A DNA stretch of 45,787 nt from Rhodospirillales bacterium (GCA_015490605.1 WFXL01000107.1:1-45787); one strand, 5' to 3'; shown: positions 8,421-17,389, counted from the first letter of the stretch. Notes: generated by a model from the sequence alone, not told the origin. A program made the numbers and translations.

Positions 8421-9446
8421 TCATCCACCCGCGGTGCGGCCGTCCCGCAGCCGCCCGGCGACCTCCATGGCCGCATAGGTCAAGATGGCATCGGCCCCGG
8501 CCCGTTTGAAGGCGAGCAGGCATTCCATCATGCAGGCGTCGGCATCGAGCCAGCCACGCTCGCCCGCCGCCCGGATCATGGCGTACTCGCCGGAGACGTG
8601 ATAGACGAGGGTGGGCAGGCCGAAGGCCTCCTTCACCGCCCGCACCACATCGAGATAGGGCAGGCCCGGCTTCACCATCACCATGTCGGCGGCCTCGGCC
8701 ACATCCAGCGCCACCTCGCGCAGCGCCTCGGCCACATTGGCCGGTGACATCTGATAGGTCTTCTTGTCGGCCGTCCCCAGCGCCGCCTTGGAGCCCACCG
8801 CCTCGCGGAAGGGCCCGTAGAAGGCGGAGGCGTATTTAGCAGCATAGGAGAGCACCACCGTCTCCTGGAAGCCTTCCCGGTCGAGGGCCTCGCGCACCGC
8901 CCGGATGCGTCCGTCCATCATGTCCGAGGGCGCCACGATGTCGCAGCCGGCGGCCGCCAGCGTCACCGCCTGACGCTGCAGGGCTGCCACCGTCTCATCA
9001 TTGAGCACCACCCCATCGCGCACGAGCCCGTCCTGGCCATGGGTGGTGTAGGGGTCCAGCGCCACATCGCCGATGACGCCCAGCTCCGGCACGTGGCGCT
9101 TGATCTCGCGGATCGCCCGACAGACGAGATTGTCGGGGTTCCAGGCCTCCTCGGCCGCCTCGCTCTTCCTTTCGGGCGGGGTGGCGGGGAACAGGGCGAC
9201 GGCGGGAATGCCCAGCGCGACGCAGCGCTCGGCCACCGCCGGCAGCAGATCGACGCTCAGCCGATGGATCCCCGGCAGCGAGGGAATGGGCTCGCGCCGC
9301 CGGTGCCCCTCGCAGACGAACAGCGGCTGGATGAGATCGGCGGGATCCAGCCGGTGCTCGGCCACCAGCCGCCGCAGCCAGTCGGTTCGCCTGAGCCGCC
9401 GCAATCTGAGGGCCGGGAAGGACGCGAGGGGGGGAATCGCCGCCAT
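8421..9446 (-). CDS. hemB: Delta-aminolevulinic acid dehydratase (porphobilinogen synthase)
   Basis: This 341-residue enzyme joins two 5-aminolevulinate molecules into porphobilinogen for haem, siroheme and chlorophyll-type pigments. The two active-site lysines are in LSYAAKYASAFYGPFREA and MVKPGLPYLD. The metal region reads DVALDPYTTHGQDG without the cysteine cluster of zinc enzymes, so this is the magnesium/potassium-type form common in alphaproteobacteria. The ATG at 9446 is chosen; a GTG four codons upstream (9458) is an alternative. It lies 94 bases downstream of the long coiled-coil gene on the same strand and 22 bases before yqgE, so it may share their transcript. Confidence 0.94.
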   Translation of the reverse strand: MAAIPPLASFPALRLRRLRRTDWLRRLVAEHRLDPADLIQPLFVCEGHRRREPIPSLPGIHRLSVDLLPAVAERCVALGIPAVALFPATPPERKSEAAEEAWNPDNLVCRAIREIKRHVPELGVIGDVALDPYTTHGQDGLVRDGVVLNDETVAALQRQAVTLAAAGCDIVAPSDMMDGRIRAVREALDREGFQETVVLSYAAKYASAFYGPFREAVGSKAALGTADKKTYQMSPANVAEALREVALDVAEAADMVMVKPGLPYLDVVRAVKEAFGLPTLVYHVSGEYAMIRAAGERGWLDADACMMECLLAFKRAGADAILTYAAMEVAGRLRDGRTAGG

Positions 9447-9540
9447 GGCCAGCCGCACTCCGCCGGGCTCCCGCAGCCCTAACTATGCGGCCACAGGTCG
9501 CGGGCAATCGCGCCGGCGGCTGCGACCTCCGGTCGCGACC

Positions 9541-12456
9541 TCAGCCGGCGGTGAGCACCAGCTCGATGCGCCGGTTGCGCGCGCGGCTCTCATCGTCCCG
9601 GTTGGGCACCAGCGGGCGACTGTCGGCCCAGCCCGCCACCAGCAGCCGCTCCCGCGGCAGCCCCATGGCCACCAGAAAGCGGGCCACCGCCGCCGCCCGC
9701 GCCGCCGACAGCTCCCAATTGTCGCGATAGCGGCCGCGCACCACCGGCAGATCATCGGTGTGGCCATCGATCCGCAACACCCAGGGAAGGTCCGGTGGCA
9801 GTGCCTCGAGCGCCCGGTGGAGCTGGATCGCTAGTGCGCGCAGCCGCGCTTCGGCCTCAGGCGTGAGCTCGGCCTTGCCCACCGGGAACAGGATGTCGGT
9901 GGGCAGCACCAGCCGGCCGGGCTCGAGCCGGACCACATCCTCCACCCCCGGGAGATTGGCCGCCAGCGCCGCGGTGACTTCGATCTGCGAGCGGCGGATG
10001 CGTTCGAACCCTTCGGCGATGGTCCGGGGCAGTGCCGCCGAACGCTTCACCTGCCGCCGCAGTTCCGCCAGCACCGGCGCAAAGCGGGCACGCTCGAGCT
10101 CCGCCTCGAGCGCGCGGATGCGCACATCCCGCTGTTCCACCTCCGCTTCCAGCCGAGCCACCGCCGCCTCCAGCGTACGGATGCGCCCCTGCGCCTGTTC
10201 GAGTGCCTTGCGCGCTTGGGCAAGCTCATCCCCCAGAGCGGCCAGGCGCTCTTCGAGCGCGGCCTTCTCACCGGCCAGCGCCTTTCCACGGGCCTCGGCT
10301 TCCGCCCGCGCCTGCTCCACTTCGGCAAGGGCGCGTTCCAGCTCCTGCACCCGCGCCACCGCGACCTCCAGCCGTTTGCGGGCCTTCTCCAGGGTGCGCG
10401 CGAGCGCACGTCCCTCCATGGTGCGCTCGGCCAGCTCGCCGCGCATGTCGGCAAGCTCGCCTTCGAGCTCCACCACCCGCGCCCCGGCCTCCGCCCGTGC
10501 CTTCCGGGCTTCCGCCAGCGCCTGTTCCAGCTCCGCCGTGCGCGCCTCCGCCGCCGTCCGCGCGGCGCGCTCCGCCGCAAGCGCCTGCTCCAGCTCGGCC
10601 ACCCGGCCCGTTGCCGCCTGCAGGCGTTCGCGCGCGGTGGCAAGCTTGCCCGTAAGTCCTTCCGCCTGCGCCCGGGCCGCCTGCAGTTCCGCCCGCAGCG
10701 CTTCGAGCTCCCGATCGCGCGCTTCAAGCTGCCGTTGGAGGGCCTCGCGCTCGCCCCGCAGCCGCTCGCGCTCATCCATGAGTTCCGCAAGGCGTCTCTG
10801 CGCGGCTTCGAGCTCATCCGCCCGGGCCGCCGCCTCCGTGCGGGCGCGCTCGCGTTCCGCCTGGGCCTGCTGGAGCTGGCGCGCGAGTTCCCCTTCCCGG
10901 GCCTGGCGCTCGGCCTCGGCCGCCCGCAGCCGGGCCAGCTCCCGTTCCAGTTCGGCTACCTGAGCCTCGGCCCGCTTGCGGGCGGCCTCTACCTCCGCCT
11001 GCGCGGCGCTGAGCCGCTCACGCTCGCGTTCAAGCCGTTGGAGCTCGTCGCGGGCGCGCGCAAGCTCGCGCGCCAGCGCATCGCGCTCGCGGGTGCGGGC
11101 CTCGAGCTCGGATCGGAGCCGGGCCACTTCCTGTTCGAGCGCGCTCACACGGGCTATCGCCTCGCTGGCCGCCGCCATCTCGCGGTTGCGGGCCTCGAGT
11201 TCACCGCGCAGCGCCTCGAGTTCGCGTTGGAGTTGGGCCACGCGCGCCTGGGCCGCCTGTCCCTCGCGCTCGAGCTCGGCAATCCGCGCCTGCAGCCGCG
11301 CGCGCTCATCCCGAAGAGCAGCCAGCTGCTGTTCCACCTTGGCCAGATCCTCGGCCCGCGTGCGGCGGGCTGCCGCCAGCTCGCCATCCTCCGGCCGGGC
11401 TTGAAGGCGGGCCTCCAGCGCTTCCACCTCTCGTGCAAGGCGCGCGCGCTCGGCCTCGAGCTCGCGGATGCGTGCCTGCGCCGCCTCGAGCCGCCGGGTG
11501 AGCTGGCGACGCTCCTCTTCCAGCGCCGCCATCTGCGTGCGCGCCTCGGAAAGCGCCGCCTCGAGGCGCTGCACTTCGCCCTCGAGCTGCTGGCGCTCGC
11601 GGTCGAGGGCAGCGAGCTGAGCCCGCGCCTCCTGCTCGAGCTGCTGGCGCCTTTCGAGCTCGGCCCGGGCAGCCGCGAGCTCCTCCTGCAGACGGGCGAG
11701 CTCAGCCTCGCGCGCGGCGAGTTCGCGCTCCAGCTCCCGCACCCGTGCTTCGGCTCCCTGCGCCTGTGATTCGAGCGCCGCAAGCTTCTGCGCCAGTTCC
11801 TCGCGGCGGGCCTCACCCTGGGCCAGCTGGGTGCGAGCCGCCGCCAGCGCCTGCTCGAGCTCGCCCGCCCGCTCTGCCGCGGCCTTGGCCTGGCTGCGCG
11901 CCTCCTCGAGGGCACGCTCGAGCTCGGCAGTCCGAGCACGGGCCGCTTCACTGGCACGTTCGAGTTCCGCCAGCTGCTGCTCCAGCCGGCTGATGCGAGC
12001 CTGCGCCTCGCTCAGCGCCTGCTCGCGGCGGGCGAGCTCGCCCTCGAGCTCCTGGATGCGCGCTTGGGCCTGCGCGCGACCTTGGCGTGCGTCCGCAAGT
12101 GCCGCCTCAAGCTCGCGGATGCGGGCCTCGGCCTGCTGCTGGCGCGCGCGCAGGGCTGTGAGTTCCTCGTCAAGGGCCTGCGCCTTGGCCCGTACGGCCT
12201 CGAGCTCGGCCGCCTGCTCCCGCAGGGCCTCGATGCGGCGGCGCAGCTCGCGCCCCTCGGCCGGCGGCTCCTCCAACCCCAGGCCTGCCGCCACTTCGTC
12301 CAGGGCCCCGCGAAGATCAGCGATCTCGCGCGCCCCGTACCAGGCGAGGCCGACGATGACCACCAGCGGCACCGCCACCGCCACCAGCAGGCGGCGGCGA
12401 TTGCGCCGCTGCCAGGCCTCGAAGTCGCGTTCGAGCTCGTCCATGCGATCCGTCAT
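9541..12456 (-). CDS. Very long coiled-coil inner-membrane protein with C-terminal OmpA peptidoglycan-binding domain
   Basis: This protein has 971 residues. Residues 1-22 are charged and cytoplasmic, 23-40 form one membrane helix (containing Pro30 and no acidic residue), and 44-793 form an Ala/Glu/Arg/Leu heptad-rich coiled coil. The only prolines after residue 65 in that region are Pro355 (RPEDG, a likely hinge) and Pro794 at the end. Residues about 840-971 form an OmpA/MotB-type peptidoglycan-binding domain (DGHTDDLP, NWELSAARAAAVARFL, RARNRRIELVL). It resembles the MotB-like protein encoded two genes upstream (DLPWVL, DGHTD and NWELS blocks shared) but lacks that protein's membrane aspartate, so it looks like a tether rather than a channel subunit. 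ATGA overlap couples it to the small membrane protein gene. I know no characterised counterpart. Confidence 0.85.
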   Translation of the reverse strand: MTDRMDELERDFEAWQRRNRRRLLVAVAVPLVVIVGLAWYGAREIADLRGALDEVAAGLGLEEPPAEGRELRRRIEALREQAAELEAVRAKAQALDEELTALRARQQQAEARIRELEAALADARQGRAQAQARIQELEGELARREQALSEAQARISRLEQQLAELERASEAARARTAELERALEEARSQAKAAAERAGELEQALAAARTQLAQGEARREELAQKLAALESQAQGAEARVRELERELAAREAELARLQEELAAARAELERRQQLEQEARAQLAALDRERQQLEGEVQRLEAALSEARTQMAALEEERRQLTRRLEAAQARIRELEAERARLAREVEALEARLQARPEDGELAAARRTRAEDLAKVEQQLAALRDERARLQARIAELEREGQAAQARVAQLQRELEALRGELEARNREMAAASEAIARVSALEQEVARLRSELEARTRERDALARELARARDELQRLERERERLSAAQAEVEAARKRAEAQVAELERELARLRAAEAERQAREGELARQLQQAQAERERARTEAAARADELEAAQRRLAELMDERERLRGEREALQRQLEARDRELEALRAELQAARAQAEGLTGKLATARERLQAATGRVAELEQALAAERAARTAAEARTAELEQALAEARKARAEAGARVVELEGELADMRGELAERTMEGRALARTLEKARKRLEVAVARVQELERALAEVEQARAEAEARGKALAGEKAALEERLAALGDELAQARKALEQAQGRIRTLEAAVARLEAEVEQRDVRIRALEAELERARFAPVLAELRRQVKRSAALPRTIAEGFERIRRSQIEVTAALAANLPGVEDVVRLEPGRLVLPTDILFPVGKAELTPEAEARLRALAIQLHRALEALPPDLPWVLRIDGHTDDLPVVRGRYRDNWELSAARAAAVARFLVAMGLPRERLLVAGWADSRPLVPNRDDESRARNRRIELVLTAG

Positions 12457-12818
12457 CGCCCTTCCCTTCCCACGCGCCTGTGCCCATAGGCGCGCTGTAA
12501 CATGGTCACAATACGCGCCTCATGCCCAGGGTCGGCCCGCAGCAGCTCCGCCCATTCCTCCGCCAGAGTTCTGAGACCCGCCTCGCGCTCGCGGTGCTCG
12601 AGCCGCAGGTGCCAGGGCAGGAGGGTCAGGGCCAGGGCGACAAACCCCAGAGCCAGCGCTGCATCCCGCCAGGGCCCATCCACCAGCGCCCCGACTAGCA
12701 GCAGTCCGCCCCCGAAGACCAGCAACGCCCAGGCCAGGCGCGCGGCCCCGGCGGCGGCCCGGTGGTGACGGTCGGCCAGACGGGTGCAGACGGCCGCGGC
12801 CCGGGCCCGTGGCTCCAC
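12453..12818 (-). CDS. Small two-helix membrane protein of unknown function
   Basis: This 121-residue protein has a basic N-terminus, two predicted membrane helices (about 27-46 and 51-68) separated by a short GPWRD turn, and a charged C-terminal cytoplasmic tail of about 50 residues (EWAELLRADPGHEARIVTMLQRAYG). The GTG start has a good Shine-Dalgarno sequence (GGGAGAGGGG). Its stop codon overlaps the start of the 971-residue coiled-coil gene, and it lies 74 bases after the MotB-like gene. Coupling on one side and proximity on the other suggest a part in the same envelope complex. I do not recognise the family. Confidence 0.72.
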   Translation of the reverse strand: MEPRARAAAVCTRLADRHHRAAAGAARLAWALLVFGGGLLLVGALVDGPWRDAALALGFVALALTLLPWHLRLEHREREAGLRTLAEEWAELLRADPGHEARIVTMLQRAYGHRRVGREGR

Positions 12819-12892
12819 GGCGTATTCCCCCTCTCCCGCGATGGCCCGGGCGAGCTTGCCCGAGCGCCGGCAAAAGGCAAGAGGCGGGAAGG

Positions 12893-14095
12893 TCAGCGGG
12901 TAGTGAGCTTGATCTCGATGCGGCGGTTGCGACGATAGGCTTCTTCGGTATTCCGCGGGTCCAGCGGCTGGTAGTGGGCGAAGCCGCGCGCCGCCACCCG
13001 CTCGGGCGGGATGCCGTGGTCGATCAGAAAACGCGCCACCGCGATGGCGCGGGCGGTGGAGAGCTCCCAGTTGGAGGGAAAGCGGGCGGTGCGGATGGGC
13101 CGCTTGTCGGTATGGCCGTCCACCTGCAGCACCCAGGGCAGGTCATCGGGGATCTGCGGCATGATCTCGCGGAACACCCGCACGAAGGTCTCGAGCTCGC
13201 GCCGGCCCGCTTCATTGAGCTCGGCGCTGCCGGTATCAAACAGGATCTCCGACTGGAACACGAAGCGATCGCCGACGATGCGCACGTCCGGCCGATTGCC
13301 CAGCACCTCGCGCAGCTTGCCGAAGAAGTCGGAGCGGTACCTGGCGAGCTCCTCCACCTTGCGCGCGAGCGCCAGATTGAGGCGCGCGCCGAGATCGCGG
13401 ATCACCTCGCTCTGGCGGGCGAGCTCCTCCTCCCGCACTTCCAGCGCCGCCGCGAGCTGTCGTAGCTCCTGCCCGAGCTCGCGGATCTGGCGGCTGAGGG
13501 TGGCCACCTGCACCAGCGCCGCGCGCTTCTCGCCCTCGAGCCGGCTGCGCTCGGCCTCGAGCTCGCGGATGCGGGCCTCCAGCGCCGCCACCCGTTCGGC
13601 CCCGCTTCGACGTTCCTCGGCGAGCTCGCTGCGGGCGGCGGTGAGCGCCTGTTCGAGCCGGGCCGCACGCGCGGCGATGCGCGCGCGCTCCTCGCGCGCC
13701 CGCTCCAGCCGTCCCTCCAGCTCCTGCACCGTCACCCCCAGCCGGTCCAATTGCTGCTGCAGGAGCTCGCGATCCGCACTCACCGCCGCCAGCCGCGCCT
13801 CGGCCTCCTCGCGGCTCGCCAGCAGACTGTCGAGATCGCTCGAAAGGCGCGCGATCTCCTGGCGCAGGCGGCTGGTGACGGCACGCTCCTCCTGCAGCTG
13901 CTGTTCGAGGCTGGTGATCTGGGCGCGCAGCCGTTCGACGGTGACATCGCTGCGCTGCAGCAGGCGGCCGAGGAAGAACTGGGCGAGAACGAAGATGGCC
14001 AGCAAGAAGATGACCACCATGAGCAGCGTCGACAGGGCGTCGACGAAGCCCGGCCAGATGTCGACGCGCTCACGGGCGGCCCGAAGGCGCGGCAT
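12893..14095 (-). CDS. MotB/OmpA-type stator protein with long periplasmic coiled coil
   Basis: This 400-residue protein has a short basic N-terminus, then a membrane helix (about 14-45, WPGFVDALSTLLMVVIF) with Asp19 where MotB-type proteins carry their ion-binding aspartate. A coiled coil covers about 46-270 and an OmpA peptidoglycan-binding domain about 285-400 (DGHTDKRPI, NWELSTARAIAVARFL, RRNRRIEIKL). It should pair with the MotA/ExbB-like channel protein encoded 6 bases upstream to form an ion-driven unit anchored to the cell wall. Its Shine-Dalgarno sequence overlaps the stop codon of that gene. Such pairs are widespread in alphaproteobacteria, usually annotated only as peptidoglycan-binding protein; I know no assigned task. 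Flagellar MotB is less likely because no flagellar genes are nearby. Confidence 0.85.
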   Translation of the reverse strand: MPRLRAARERVDIWPGFVDALSTLLMVVIFLLAIFVLAQFFLGRLLQRSDVTVERLRAQITSLEQQLQEERAVTSRLRQEIARLSSDLDSLLASREEAEARLAAVSADRELLQQQLDRLGVTVQELEGRLERAREERARIAARAARLEQALTAARSELAEERRSGAERVAALEARIRELEAERSRLEGEKRAALVQVATLSRQIRELGQELRQLAAALEVREEELARQSEVIRDLGARLNLALARKVEELARYRSDFFGKLREVLGNRPDVRIVGDRFVFQSEILFDTGSAELNEAGRRELETFVRVFREIMPQIPDDLPWVLQVDGHTDKRPIRTARFPSNWELSTARAIAVARFLIDHGIPPERVAARGFAHYQPLDPRNTEEAYRRNRRIEIKLTTR

Positions 14096-14101
14096 GGCGC
14101 C

Positions 14102-15262
14102 TCACTCTCCCGGCAGCGCCTGGGGTTCGCCGGCGGCCAGCGCCACGGTCCGGGTGAGCACCCGGATTTCATCGCGCAGCTCGCGGGTAGCGATCTCGCG
14201 GCCGCGCACGCTCTCCTCCAGCAGCTGGGCGAGGCGGGTGTCGATGCTGCGCAGATGCCGGCGAAGTTCCTCGTCGACGGCGACGATGCCGCGCTCGAGC
14301 CGCTCGCCGATGGCCTTCTGGCTCTCCGCCAGCCGCACCAGCACCTGCTGGTCGCGCCGCAGCCGATCATCCAGCGCCGCCAGCGCCTCCGCCAGCGCCC
14401 CCAGCTGGCGCACCAGTTCGCCGCGGGCGGCCTCGCTGCGCCGCTGGGCCTGTTCCAGCCGCTCGAGATTCTCCGCGGTCTGCTCCAGCAGTGCCTGGAC
14501 ATAGGTGGGAATGGGCTCGCCCGCCGGCGCCGGCAGCCGCCGCCGCTCCTCCCGCACCGGCGCCGGCGTGCCGGCGTCATGGCGCACCAGCCCCGAGAGC
14601 CACTCCTCCACCTCATTGTAGAAGGCGTTCTGGGCCTGGGTCGCCTGAAGATCGACGAAGCCCAGCACCAGCGAGCCGGCGAGGCCGAAGAGCGAGGAGC
14701 TGAAGGCGGTGCCCATGCCGCTAAGCGGCGAGGCGAGGCCGGCCTTGAGGTCCTCGAACACGGCGGCGAGATCGGCGCCGGCGAGCTCGAGCCCGGCGAT
14801 CACCCCGGCCACCGCCTCGATGGTCTGCAGCAGCCCCCAGAAGGTGCCGAGCAGGCCGAGGAAGATCAGAAGGCCCGTCTGATAGCGGGTAATGTCACGG
14901 CTCTCGTCCAGCCGCGCGGCGATGCTGTCGAGGAAATAGCGCACCGTAAGGGGCGAGAGCGCCCGCTCGCCCGATTCCCGCAGCAGACCCGCAAGCGGTC
15001 CCAGCAGCTGCGGCGGGCTCGCTCCCTCGGCAACCATGCGCCCCTGCTCGAAGGCGGCGATCCAGCGGATCTCCCGGCCCAGCACGAGGATGCGGCGGAC
15101 GGTGTAGAGGATCCCCACCACCAGCACGCCGAGGATCAGCCCGTTGAGGGCGGGATTGTGCAGAAAGGCGCGCCAGACCACCTCATAGACCGCCGCCACC
15201 ACCAACAGCGCCGCGGCGAGGAACAGCCACACGCGATTGAGAAAGCGCCTGGGATCGGTCAT
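14102..15262 (-). CDS. MotA/TolQ/ExbB-family channel protein with C-terminal coiled-coil tail
   Basis: This 386-residue protein has four membrane helices (about 11-33, 38-58, 127-157 and 184-204) and a cytoplasmic loop of about 70 residues between the second and third. The third and fourth carry the family signatures LIFLGLLGTFWGLLQTIE and LSGMGTAFSSSLFGLAGSL. A cytoplasmic tail of about 155 residues (232-386) is rich in Glu, Arg, Leu and Ala and probably forms a coiled coil; MotA and ExbB normally lack one. The ATG at 15262 is chosen because it begins the hydrophilic lead into helix 1; its ribosome-binding site is weak. A 110-base gap after tyrS contains a possible -10 (TATGCT on the minus strand, 15295-15300) but no clear -35. 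Confidence 0.85.
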   Translation of the reverse strand: MTDPRRFLNRVWLFLAAALLVVAAVYEVVWRAFLHNPALNGLILGVLVVGILYTVRRILVLGREIRWIAAFEQGRMVAEGASPPQLLGPLAGLLRESGERALSPLTVRYFLDSIAARLDESRDITRYQTGLLIFLGLLGTFWGLLQTIEAVAGVIAGLELAGADLAAVFEDLKAGLASPLSGMGTAFSSSLFGLAGSLVLGFVDLQATQAQNAFYNEVEEWLSGLVRHDAGTPAPVREERRRLPAPAGEPIPTYVQALLEQTAENLERLEQAQRRSEAARGELVRQLGALAEALAALDDRLRRDQQVLVRLAESQKAIGERLERGIVAVDEELRRHLRSIDTRLAQLLEESVRGREIATRELRDEIRVLTRTVALAAGEPQALPGE

Positions 15263-15372
15263 CCGCTGCTGCCGTCCGCGCCTGCTACCACCCGAGCATA
15301 GGGCTGCCGCCGTCCGGCGACCAGCCCGGGCCGTACTCCCGGATATGCGTCGGGGCACATCCCACGGACTCC

Positions 15373-16626
15373 TCAGTCCTCCCGCAGGCGGATGCGCACA
15401 TGGCGCTTGCGGCCGGCGGAGAGTTTGATCTCGCCCCGCTGGAACAGCTCCGGGGTGACCACCATGCGCTCGTCCTCGATGCGCAGATCATCCAGCCGCG
15501 CGCCGCCGCCGCGGATGAGGCGGCGCGCCTCGCCATTGGAGCGGGTCAGGCCCGCGCGGGTGAAGAGCTCCACCACCGGCAGGCCGTCGCCCAGCTCGCT
15601 GCGGCGGATCTCCACCACCGGCACGGCGGCCACATCGCCGCCGCCGCCCTCGAACAGCGCCCTGGCGGCCTCGGCCGCCCGGCGCGCCTCGTCCTCGCCG
15701 TGGGCCAGACGGGTGGCCTCGAACGCCAGCACCTTCTTGGCCTCATTGATCTCGGCCCCGCGCAGCCGCTCCAGCCGCGCGATCTCGTCCATGGGCAGTT
15801 CGGTGAAGAGCCGGAGAAAGCGGCCCACGTCGGCATCCTCGGTGTTGCGCCAGAACTGCCAGTAGTCGAACGGCGACAGTTTGTCGGCATTGAGCCACAC
15901 CGCACCGCGGGCGGTCTTGCCCATCTTCGCGCCTGAGGCGGTGGTGAGCAGCGGACAGGTGAGGCCGAACAGACGCCGGCGCTCCTTCTTGTGGGCCAGT
16001 TCGATGCCGCAGACGATGTTGCCCCACTGGTCCGAGCCGCCCATCTGCAGCCGGCAGTCGTAGCGCCGGGCGAGCTCGAGGAAATCATACGCCTGCATCA
16101 CCATGTAGTTGAACTCGAGGAAGGTGAGCGGCTGCTCGCGCTCGAGCCGCTGGCGCACGCTCTCGAAAGTGAGCATGCGGTTGAGGGTGAGATGGCGGCC
16201 GTATTCCCGCAGAAAGGGGATATAGCGCAGCTCGTCCAGCCATGCGGCATTGTCCACCAGCAGCGCGCCGCCCTCGGAAAAATCGAGGAACTTGGAAAGG
16301 GATCTGAGGATGCCCTGCTTGTTGCGGGCGATCTCTTCGTCCGACAGCAGCCGGCGGCTCTCGTCCTTGCCCGAGGGGTCGCCCACCTTGGTGGTGCCGC
16401 CGCCTACCAGCGCAATCGGCCGATGGCCGGTCCGCTGCAGCCAGCGCAGCATCATGATGGTGAGCAGATTGCCCACATGGAGGCTGTCGGCGGTGCAGTC
16501 ATAGCCGACATAGGCCACCACCCGCTGGCTTTGGAACAGCTGGTCGAGCCCCTCGGGGTCGGTGCACTGATAGATGAAGCCGCGCTCCTCGAGGATACGC
16601 AGGAAGTCCGAGCGAAACCCCGCCAT
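15373..16626 (-). CDS. tyrS: Tyrosyl-tRNA synthetase
   Basis: This 417-residue class I aminoacyl-tRNA synthetase charges tRNA-Tyr. The HIGH-type motif is LHVGN (49-53), the tyrosine-binding GGSDQWGNI block is at 196-204, the KMSKS equivalent is KMGKT (234-238), and a C-terminal S4 RNA-binding domain follows ([26 protein letters not shown]). The ATG at 16626 follows GAGGGG and begins the usual [17 protein letters not shown]; longer in-frame versions overlap the upstream gene. It lies 10 bases after the hydrolase gene and is probably cotranscribed with it. Confidence 0.96.
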   Translation of the reverse strand: MAGFRSDFLRILEERGFIYQCTDPEGLDQLFQSQRVVAYVGYDCTADSLHVGNLLTIMMLRWLQRTGHRPIALVGGGTTKVGDPSGKDESRRLLSDEEIARNKQGILRSLSKFLDFSEGGALLVDNAAWLDELRYIPFLREYGRHLTLNRMLTFESVRQRLEREQPLTFLEFNYMVMQAYDFLELARRYDCRLQMGGSDQWGNIVCGIELAHKKERRRLFGLTCPLLTTASGAKMGKTARGAVWLNADKLSPFDYWQFWRNTEDADVGRFLRLFTELPMDEIARLERLRGAEINEAKKVLAFEATRLAHGEDEARRAAEAARALFEGGGGDVAAVPVVEIRRSELGDGLPVVELFTRAGLTRSNGEARRLIRGGGARLDDLRIEDERMVVTPELFQRGEIKLSAGRKRHVRIRLRED

Positions 16627-16636
16627 CGACCGCCCC

Positions 16637-17302
16637 TCACCGTTCGATCGCCAGGGTCTCGCTGGCGGCCAGTCGCCGGTCGAGATATTCCTCACAGATC
16701 GCCTCGAGCCGGTCGAAGGCGTCGCGGAAGAAGTGGTCGGTGCCCTCGATGGTGCGGAATTCGACCGTGGTGCCGCGCTGCTGGGCGAGCCGGCTCAGGA
16801 ACTGTTCCACCGCCTCGGGCGGGGTCACCATGTCGCGCTCGCCATGGACCAGAAGGCCGGAGGCGGGACACGGCGCGAGGAAGCTGAAATCATAGAGATT
16901 GGCCGGCAGCGCGCAGCAGATGAAGCCCTCCACCTCGGGCCGGCGCATCAGCAGCTGCATGGCGATCCAGGCGCCGAAGCCGAAGCCCGCCACCCATACG
17001 GTAGTACTGTCGGGATTGAGGGACTGCATCCAGTCGAGGGCAATGGCCGCATCCCGGAGCTCGCCCTGGCCATGGTCGAACACCCCCTGGGACCGGCCGA
17101 CGCCGCGGGAATTGTAGCGCAGCACCGAGAACCCCCGCCGCGCGAACACGTGGAAGAGGGTGTAGACCACGCGGTTGTTCATGGTGCCGCCATGCAGCGG
17201 ATGGGGGTGGAAGACGATGGCGAGCGGCGGGGTCTCGCCCTTGCCGTGGACATAGCGGCCTTCGAGTCGCCCGTCGGCACCCTGGAAGATGACTTCCGGC
17301 AT
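16637..17302 (-). CDS. Alpha/beta-hydrolase-fold protein lacking the nucleophile
   Basis: This 221-residue protein belongs to the predicted alpha/beta hydrolases of the COG2945 type. [13 protein letters not shown] (31-43), RGVGRSQG and the [12 protein letters not shown] block are as expected. The nucleophile elbow, normally G-F-S-F-G, here reads G-F-G-F-G (106-110): residue 108 is glycine, while candidate acid Asp157 and His190 remain. As written it should not hydrolyse esters by the usual mechanism. The ATG at 17302 has CGGAGGGC upstream. From memory, this family often lies near Fe-S assembly genes in alphaproteobacteria; here it diverges from the cysE-desulfurase operon. Family assignment is good; substrate unknown. 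Confidence 0.8.
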   Translation of the reverse strand: MPEVIFQGADGRLEGRYVHGKGETPPLAIVFHPHPLHGGTMNNRVVYTLFHVFARRGFSVLRYNSRGVGRSQGVFDHGQGELRDAAIALDWMQSLNPDSTTVWVAGFGFGAWIAMQLLMRRPEVEGFICCALPANLYDFSFLAPCPASGLLVHGERDMVTPPEAVEQFLSRLAQQRGTTVEFRTIEGTDHFFRDAFDRLEAICEEYLDRRLAASETLAIER

Positions 17303-17389
17303 GGTCGTCTGTGCCCTCCGCTGGATCGCGCTCGCGCAACCGTGGCGGGGCCGGAGATAGGGCCGGACGGCGGACCTGCGAGATCCGAA

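Noticed and set aside
9541-15262. Zorya (ZorAB) antiphage system
   Set aside because: The channel with a tail and MotB-like partner resemble ZorA/ZorB in outline, but there is no ZorC, ZorD helicase/nuclease or ZorE gene, and the neighbours are hemB and tyrS in a core region.
14102-15262. Flagellar MotA
   Set aside because: No flagellar genes are nearby, and the coiled-coil tail and partner architecture differ from flagellar stators.
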